From assembly GCA_016182285.1 (NCBI GenBank), contig JACOXQ010000076.1:1-8661 (forward strand): a DNA stretch of 8,661 bases. The letters are read 5' to 3'. A program made the translations under genes and the position numbers. This DNA comes from Candidatus Kaiserbacteria bacterium (lineage in GTDB: Bacteria; Patescibacteriota; Minisyncoccia; Phycocordibacterales; Phycocordibacteraceae). Under the pieces are notes generated by a model. The model was not told where the DNA came from. It made no database searches and saw nothing but the letters and a program-made list of their open reading frames with translations. Positions 4,533-8,661 of the stretch are shown here, piece by piece (the stretch's first letter is position 1; every line of letters starts with the position of its first letter).

Positions 4533-6524
4533 ATGGCTAAAAACGCAAAAAAAGACCATGAAAAACGCGGCGCCCAAGGCGCCGCGAAGGCGTACGACGC
4601 TTCGTCTATTACCGTCCTTGAGGGTCTTGAGCCGGTACGGAAGCGGCCCGGGATGTATATCGGGACGACCGGCTCGGACGGTCTCCACCACCTCGTCTGG
4701 GAAATATTTGACAATGCCCGCGACGAGGCGATGGGAGGGTACGCGAACGATATTGAAGTGGCGCTCCTGCCTGACGGCTACGTGCGCGTCGCGGACAACG
4801 GCCGCGGCGTCCCCGTCGGCATCCATCCGAAAACAAAAGTCTCCGCGCTTGAGACCATCATGACCACGCTTCATGCGGGCGGCAAATTTGACCACGAATC
4901 ATACAAAGTCTCTGGCGGTCTCCACGGCGTCGGCGCATCCGTCGTCAATGCGCTCTCAGAACATACAAAAGTTGTTGTGCACCAGGACGGCGGTATGCAC
5001 GCACAGGAATATAAGACTGGTAAGCCAGTTGCAAAGGTGAAGAAAATTGGCACGTCAAAGGAGCACGGTACTATCGTCCTGTTCAAGCCGGATATAACAA
5101 TCTTTAAAGAGGGTATTGAATGGAATTTGGAAAAGATTACGACGCATCTGCGCCAGCAGGCGTATCTGGTAAAGGGTGTACGCGTAAGTATCATTGACGC
5201 ACGCACTTCACAAGAAGCGTTTCAAACCGAGCAAATTTTCTTGCGCGCATGCGCGCTCGGCGTCCCGTCAATGACCTTCTACTTTGAAGGCGGACTCAAG
5301 TCTCTTGTCGCTTTTTATAATAATCACCAGACGCCGGTGCACAAAAACATTTTTTACATTGACCGCGAGTTGGACGGCGTAAATGTGGAAGTCGCTCTCC
5401 AATATGTTGACGACATAACGTCGCGTATTACAGCCTTTGCGAACAACACTTACAACAGCGAAGGAGGTACTCATATCACAGGATTTAAGACGGCGCTCAC
5501 GCGCTCGCTCAATACGTACGGCAGAAACGCGAACATTCTGAAAGAAAAAGATGAGAACTTCACCGGCGACGATGTGCTGGAGGGCATCACGGCAGTCGTG
5601 TCTGTAAAACTTTCTGAAATTCAGTTTGAAGGACAGACGAAGAGCAAGCTGGGCTCGGTGGAGGCGCAAGGAGCCGTGGCCGCCGTCTTCGGCGAGGCAC
5701 TCGGAGCGTTTCTAGAAGAGAATCCGGACGACGCGCGCTCTATAATTAATAAAGTCTTGCTTGCTCTCAAAGCCAGAAAGGCCGCGAAAGCGGCAAAAGA
5801 TTCTGTACTGCGAAAAGGCGCTCTGGAGGGAATGACGCTCCCGGGGAAGCTCGCAGACTGTCAGACCAAGAGCGCAGAAGAGGGCGAACTCTTCATCGTG
5901 GAAGGCGATAGCGCGGGCGGCAGTTCAAAACAGGGCAGGGACCGCCGGACGCAGGCGATACTGCCTTTGCGCGGGAAAATTTTGAATGTTGAGCGCGCGC
6001 GCATAGATCGCATGCTCGCTTCGGTGGAGATTCGCGCTCTCGTAATCGCCATGGGCACCGCTATCGGCGACGTATTTGATATTTCTAAACTGCGCTACCA
6101 CAAGATTATTATCGCGACAGATGCCGACGTTGACGGTGCGCACATACGCACGCTCCTCCTGACGCTTTTATACCGGCACTTTAGAGCGATTATTGAAGGA
6201 GGGTTCGTTTATATCGCCCAGCCGCCGCTGTACAAAATTTCAAAGGGAAAGGCGGTTGCGTATGCGTATTCGGACAAAGAAAAAGATGGCGCACTGAAAG
6301 AAATGGGCGAGGCAAGCGTTCAGCGCTATAAAGGTCTCGGCGAAATGAATCCGAGCGAACTCTGGGAAACGACAATGGATCCGACGCGGCGCGTGTTAAA
6401 GAAAGTGCATATAGAGGACGCCGAAGCGGCTGACCGCATCTTTGACATCCTGATGGGCACCGACGTCGCCTCGCGGAAATCCTTCATCCAGTCCAACGCG
6501 AAGCTCGCGAACCTGGATGTTTAA
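4533..6524 (+). CDS. gyrB: DNA gyrase subunit B
   Basis: The 663-residue protein is the ATPase and Toprim subunit of a type IIA topoisomerase, which with GyrA introduces negative supercoils. The GHKL ATPase domain has SSITVLEGLEPVRKRPGMYIG (24-44), catalytic Glu57 and Asn61 in WEIFDNARDEA, DNGRG (88-92) and GGLHGVG (128-134). The transducer domain holds the QTK loop (368-370), and the Toprim domain has EGDSAGG (457-463), LPLRGKILNVE (478-488) and TDADVDG (529-535). QRYKGLGEMN (597-606) and the tail end the protein. The short form without the large insertion of E. coli GyrB and the sequence style favour GyrB over ParE, though the two are close and gyrA is absent from the window. The first 20 residues (Lys/Ala/Gly-rich) are an extension before the conserved domain, with a palindrome encoding residues 12-18. 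There is no Shine-Dalgarno directly before the ATG, and no other in-frame start lies before the conserved region. Confidence 0.95.
   Translation: MAKNAKKDHEKRGAQGAAKAYDASSITVLEGLEPVRKRPGMYIGTTGSDGLHHLVWEIFDNARDEAMGGYANDIEVALLPDGYVRVADNGRGVPVGIHPKTKVSALETIMTTLHAGGKFDHESYKVSGGLHGVGASVVNALSEHTKVVVHQDGGMHAQEYKTGKPVAKVKKIGTSKEHGTIVLFKPDITIFKEGIEWNLEKITTHLRQQAYLVKGVRVSIIDARTSQEAFQTEQIFLRACALGVPSMTFYFEGGLKSLVAFYNNHQTPVHKNIFYIDRELDGVNVEVALQYVDDITSRITAFANNTYNSEGGTHITGFKTALTRSLNTYGRNANILKEKDENFTGDDVLEGITAVVSVKLSEIQFEGQTKSKLGSVEAQGAVAAVFGEALGAFLEENPDDARSIINKVLLALKARKAAKAAKDSVLRKGALEGMTLPGKLADCQTKSAEEGELFIVEGDSAGGSSKQGRDRRTQAILPLRGKILNVERARIDRMLASVEIRALVIAMGTAIGDVFDISKLRYHKIIIATDADVDGAHIRTLLLTLLYRHFRAIIEGGFVYIAQPPLYKISKGKAVAYAYSDKEKDGALKEMGEASVQRYKGLGEMNPSELWETTMDPTRRVLKKVHIEDAEAADRIFDILMGTDVASRKSFIQSNAKLANLDV
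4566..4586 (+). repeat. Perfect 9-bp-stem hairpin near the 5' end of gyrB
   Basis: cgcggcgcc (4566-4574), a three-base loop caa and the exact complement ggcgccgcg (4578-4586) form a very stable GC hairpin that begins 33 bases after the A of the start codon. It encodes RGAQGAA in the non-conserved N-terminal extension. It could slow the first translating ribosome or be a small palindromic insertion like those in the PheRS and glycosyltransferase genes. Confidence 0.7.
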
Positions 6525-7267
6525 GAGCCGAGAATGGTCAGTTGCGCCGAGGCGCTGTTGTTGTTCGTATTGGATTCTCCGATTGTGCGGTCAAAGTTCG
6601 CAGTGATGGAGATAAGCTGTCCCGGACCTCTGTTCGCTTGGTCAAAGCCGAGCGTGTAGTCAATGCGGTCGCCGGGCGCGAGCGACTGCTGCGGCTGGGA
6701 CATGAAGAGGAATACCGTTTGCGCCGGGATAGTCGCGCTGAAGCGCCACGGGCCGCTCGCGTTCGTACCGATGTTCTCTACGGTGAAATTGACCGCCGGG
6801 CGCTTGCCTGCGGGGACAGTCGTGCTCGCGACGAACGACTCTGCCGAGGTTGTCGCGAGATAGCCGACGGCGTTGATGCGCGTTACGAGGTCCGGCAGTC
6901 CGGAGAACGGGCGCGTCGTAGTCGCACCGCCTATCTGATATGTGTTGCTCGTTTGCTGTCCGGCAACGGGGATGGTTTGCGCAGGCGGTTTTGTCGTCGC
7001 TTTAGGGACGGTAGACGTACCAGCTCCGTTCTCGGAAGGAGTCGTAGAAGCAGCAGGGATTACCGAGAGCCCTGGCTCCGAAGCTGGGACGAAGAGGGAG
7101 CCGAGATATACGGCCGCCCCGCCGACGCGATTTACGACCGTCGGGACATAGCGCGTAGAGTAAATGGCGAGCCATATGCCAGCCGCTACAAGTGCAATAA
7201 AACCGACCGCGGCGAGACCGGTAATAGTCGCCTGTCGGGCTGGCGTGGCTGTCTGGTTCGTATCCAT
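6521..7267 (-). CDS. Membrane-anchored extracellular protein with CARDB-like domain
   Basis: Read from Met at 7267 the protein has 248 residues. A short cytosolic tail (MDTNQTATPARQ) is followed by one membrane segment (about 17-36), a Thr/Ser/Pro/Ala-rich low-complexity stretch (about 62-120) typical of wall-spanning linkers, and a C-terminal domain (about 124-246). That domain begins LPDLVTRINAVGYL, contains VNFTVENIGTNASGPW and LAPGDRIDYTLGFD, and ends ESNTNNNSASAQL, the pattern of a CARDB (cell-adhesion-related) beta-sandwich. The role is probably a surface display or adhesion module; the ligand is unknown. No LPxTG-type sorting signal is seen at the C-terminus. The frame also has an ATG at 7288, but that one lies upstream of the predicted -10 box, so 7267 is preferred. 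Its stop overlaps the gyrB stop tail to tail, sharing TTAA. It is divergent from the sortase. Confidence 0.82.
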   Translation of the reverse strand: MDTNQTATPARQATITGLAAVGFIALVAAGIWLAIYSTRYVPTVVNRVGGAAVYLGSLFVPASEPGLSVIPAASTTPSENGAGTSTVPKATTKPPAQTIPVAGQQTSNTYQIGGATTTRPFSGLPDLVTRINAVGYLATTSAESFVASTTVPAGKRPAVNFTVENIGTNASGPWRFSATIPAQTVFLFMSQPQQSLAPGDRIDYTLGFDQANRGPGQLISITANFDRTIGESNTNNNSASAQLTILGS

Positions 7268-7350
7268 ATGACCCGTCTTATATAACATAGGCTATTTTTG
7301 GTGTCAAGTTGACATTATTGACATCTTAGTATATTTGTTGGTAAGACTAT
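7268..7350. promoter_or_regulatory. Divergent promoter region with back-to-back TTGACA boxes
   Basis: For the leftward CARDB gene, a perfect -35 TTGACA (minus strand, 7307 to 7302) is followed after 17 bp by TATATA (7284 to 7279), giving a start within a few bases of ATG 7267. On the plus strand TTGACA occurs at 7309-7314 and again at 7318-7323. The rightward -10 is less clear: TATATT (7330-7335, 15 bp from the first box) or TGG-TAAGAC (7339-7347, 18 bp from the second). TGTCAA-g-TTGACA (7302-7314) is a perfect palindrome, so the two promoters share a symmetric core that could also be an operator. Confidence 0.6.
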
Positions 7351-7998
7351 ATGGGCAGAATCATTGATGCAACCGTACGGCTTGTGGGAGCCGGCAAACG
7401 GACCTATGCCAGGAAGTGGAGCTTTCTGTGGCTTTTTGCTATTGCGTTCTTCAGCAGTGTCGCAGTGCTGGGACAATTGGATTTATTGCCGGAGAAACCG
7501 ATTGCGGTTGTAGCACCTATAGAAATTGAAACTGCGGCCGCAACTGTTCCGGAATTGCCTGCGAAGATAGAGATTATTAAAATCAATCTATCTGCAAATG
7601 TCGTAAATCCGACGACGACCGACATCGCGGCGCTGGATAAAGAATTGCTTAAAGGCGCTGTGCGATATCCAACCTCGGCAAAGCTGGGGGAAAACGGCAA
7701 TGTCGTCCTATTCGGCCACTCCAGCTATCTGCCGGTGGTGAAGAACCAGGCGTTCAAGACATTCAACGGCATACAGAAGCTCGCGCCGGGGGATATCATC
7801 ATGATTTCTTCATTGAACGTAACGTACACCTATCAGGTGCGGAGCGTCGTAAAGGAGAAGGCGGACGAGAATACGGCCATACCGCTCTCTGTCGCAGGGA
7901 AGGCGCTGACCTTGGTGACCTGCGATTCCTTCGGTACCAAGACGGACCGCTTCGTCGTTACAGCGGATTTTGTTGAGAGCAGCGCGGTTTCCGGCTGA
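7351..7998 (+). CDS. Sortase family cysteine transpeptidase
   Basis: The 215-residue protein has a basic N-terminal tail, one membrane segment (about 24-42), an Ala/Val/Pro linker and a sortase beta-barrel (about 70-208). The catalytic triad is visible: His123 in VVLFGHSS, Cys191 in LTLVTC and Arg200 in TDRFVV. Sortases cleave a sorting motif on secreted proteins and join them to an amine, or form pili; the substrate motif here is unknown. The C-terminal tail ESSAVSG lies inside a perfect inverted repeat and falls after the last conserved strand. ATG 7351 lacks a Shine-Dalgarno and probably sits on a short leader. It is divergent from the CARDB protein and is followed in the same direction by a secreted cysteine-rich protein, so the three may serve one surface function. 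Confidence 0.92.
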   Translation: MGRIIDATVRLVGAGKRTYARKWSFLWLFAIAFFSSVAVLGQLDLLPEKPIAVVAPIEIETAAATVPELPAKIEIIKINLSANVVNPTTTDIAALDKELLKGAVRYPTSAKLGENGNVVLFGHSSYLPVVKNQAFKTFNGIQKLAPGDIIMISSLNVTYTYQVRSVVKEKADENTAIPLSVAGKALTLVTCDSFGTKTDRFVVTADFVESSAVSG

Positions 7999-8020
7999 CG
8001 CCGGAAACCGCGCTGCTCTC
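7975..8020 (+). repeat. Perfect 21-bp-stem hairpin spanning the sortase stop codon
   Basis: The arm 7975-7995 (begins gagagcagcg) is exactly complementary to 8000-8020 (ends cgctgctctc), with the four-base loop TGAC at 7996-7999. The first three loop bases are the sortase stop codon. No T-tract follows, so it is not a standard intrinsic terminator. It may protect the 3' end of the sortase transcript, dampen read-through into the next gene, or be an inserted palindrome that supplied the sortase's last seven codons and its stop. Confidence 0.8.
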
Positions 8021-8116
8021 CGCAATCCCGTAAAACCGCTACGCGGCCACGGGACAGTGGGAGCAGGAAGCAGTTCTTTCAACCGTCGCGCGAGCGACAC
8101 AACAAAGGAGAAACAG
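8021..8116 (+). promoter_or_regulatory. Leader with two small hairpins and a clear Shine-Dalgarno
   Basis: Between the sortase hairpin and the next ATG lie a stem cccgt/acggg (8027-8031 with 8049-8053) enclosing ccgc-tac-gcgg, and a stem gtcgc/gcgac (8085-8089 with 8094-8098). AAAGGAG (8104-8110) is spaced six bases from ATG 8117 and is the only good ribosome-binding site directly before a long gene in the window. No promoter is evident, so the downstream gene may depend on sortase transcription. Confidence 0.5.
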
Positions 8117-8661
8117 ATGAAGAAACTCGTCAGCATGTTCGCCGCGCTCATACTAGGTGCGGCAGCTGCAGTGCCGATGGTCGCTAACGCGGCCGTCGGG
8201 AAGCCATTTCTCCACGGGGTGAATAGCCCTTCGGAGCTCGCCGGCAAGATAGAAGCGTCACTCGCCAAGGACCCGAGCGGCAAAACCATGCTCGATTCGG
8301 CCAGGTGCAAAAAGGACGGGTCGTGCGCAAGCCCTATCCACTACCTGCAGGCGCTTCAGAAGGTCAATCCCGGCGCCCACCTGACAGGTGTGGCGCAGGT
8401 TCCTGACTTTCTACGGGCTCTGAAGGTGGTGGACGCGCCCGCGGGCGAATACTGGATTTCGTGCTTGAAGCCTTCGGGCAAGAGCACGTTCCAGGTCGAA
8501 ATCCACTGCCTTTCCCGCTCATTTAAGGCGGGCGAGAAGGCATGGGTGGACCCGAAGACGAACGTCATAGTCTTCGCCTCGGACTGCACGAACGTCGTGG
8601 AGAAACCGGCACCGCCGAAGCAGGCATGCGTGGAGATTCATTTCACGACGCTTGCGGGCGA
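8117..8661 (+). CDS. Secreted cysteine-rich protein of unknown function (C-terminus cut by window edge)
   Basis: Translation from the ATG at 8117 gives 181 residues with no stop before the window ends. The N-terminus is a classic signal peptide: MKK, a hydrophobic stretch (4-20) and a likely cleavage after ANA at 23-25. The mature part has six cysteines (C64, C70, C116, C131, C157 and C171), an even number spaced as if for disulfide pairs, and sheet-like segments such as AGEYWISCLKPSG and KTNVIVFASDC. I recognise no family. A sorting signal, if any, would lie beyond the edge. It follows the sortase by 118 bp in the same direction and has the strong Shine-Dalgarno AAAGGAG, suggesting high expression. 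It could be a sortase substrate or an abundant envelope protein; both are guesses from context. Confidence 0.8.
   Translation, partial: MKKLVSMFAALILGAAAAVPMVANAAVGKPFLHGVNSPSELAGKIEASLAKDPSGKTMLDSARCKKDGSCASPIHYLQALQKVNPGAHLTGVAQVPDFLRALKVVDAPAGEYWISCLKPSGKSTFQVEIHCLSRSFKAGEKAWVDPKTNVIVFASDCTNVVEKPAPPKQACVEIHFTTLAG

Noticed and set aside
6542..7285. 247-codon plus-strand open frame
   Set aside because: Arg-rich translation with no domain, opposite the CARDB gene, which has a clear membrane segment and domain.
7285..7288. Start of the CARDB protein at the upstream ATG (7288)
   Set aside because: It lies upstream of the best -10 box, and the added residues MLYKTGH bring no family feature.
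7975..8020. Intrinsic terminator after the sortase
   Set aside because: The stem is strong but no T-tract follows (cgcaatcccg instead).
7810..8310. 166-codon minus-strand open frame
   Set aside because: It runs across the sortase end, the hairpin and the signal peptide of the next gene on the opposite strand; the translation has no domain.

Overview
The window most likely comes from a Candidate Phyla Radiation (Patescibacteria) bacterium, probably Parcubacteria-like. The evidence is indirect: compact, mostly unlinked genes with few Shine-Dalgarno sites; a PaaX/Cas2-like regulator of a type common in that group; a membrane-anchored CARDB protein next to a sortase; and a single-chain phenylalanyl-tRNA synthetase. 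TGA is used as a stop (glycosyltransferase, PaaX-like gene, sortase), so the UGA-glycine code of Gracilibacteria is excluded. No 16S rRNA or other firm taxonomic marker is present, so the lineage is an inference.

Layout. Positions 1-3116 hold a leftward gene set in transcription order: a mitochondrial-type PheRS (catalytic core plus C-terminal FDX-ACB domain), a membrane GT2 glycosyltransferase, and a membrane-anchored thioredoxin-like protein cut by the left edge. A 31-bp divergent promoter separates this set from a rightward histidine phosphatase (3148-3780). A leftward PaaX/Cas2-like gene (3839-4420) follows, bracketed almost to the base by two 38-bp symmetric elements, TGATAC-N9-GCTATAGC-N9-GTATCA. 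Its upstream region is shared with the divergent gyrB (4533-6524), whose leader contains a 21-bp tandem duplication carrying -10-like boxes and tiny ORFs. gyrB converges with, and its stop overlaps, a membrane-anchored CARDB protein (6521-7267). That gene is divergent from a sortase (7351-7998) across a compact promoter region with back-to-back TTGACA boxes. The sortase ends in a perfect 21-bp-stem hairpin that has the stop codon in its loop. A secreted six-cysteine protein with a good Shine-Dalgarno site (8117 onward) runs off the right edge.

How the genes work together. Housekeeping functions (tRNA charging, DNA supercoiling) are interleaved with cell-envelope functions (polysaccharide synthesis or glycan transfer, thiol-disulfide chemistry, sortase, secreted proteins). 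Two points stand out. The first is the PaaX-like gene boxed by paired operator-like elements beside gyrB, which looks like an autoregulated and possibly excisable or gyrase-linked unit. The second is a recurring pattern of perfect GC-rich palindromes placed inside coding sequences at tails, linkers or loops (GT, PheRS, GyrB, sortase), which suggests small palindromic repeats spreading through the genome in frame. No CRISPR array, tRNA, rRNA or insertion sequence was seen.
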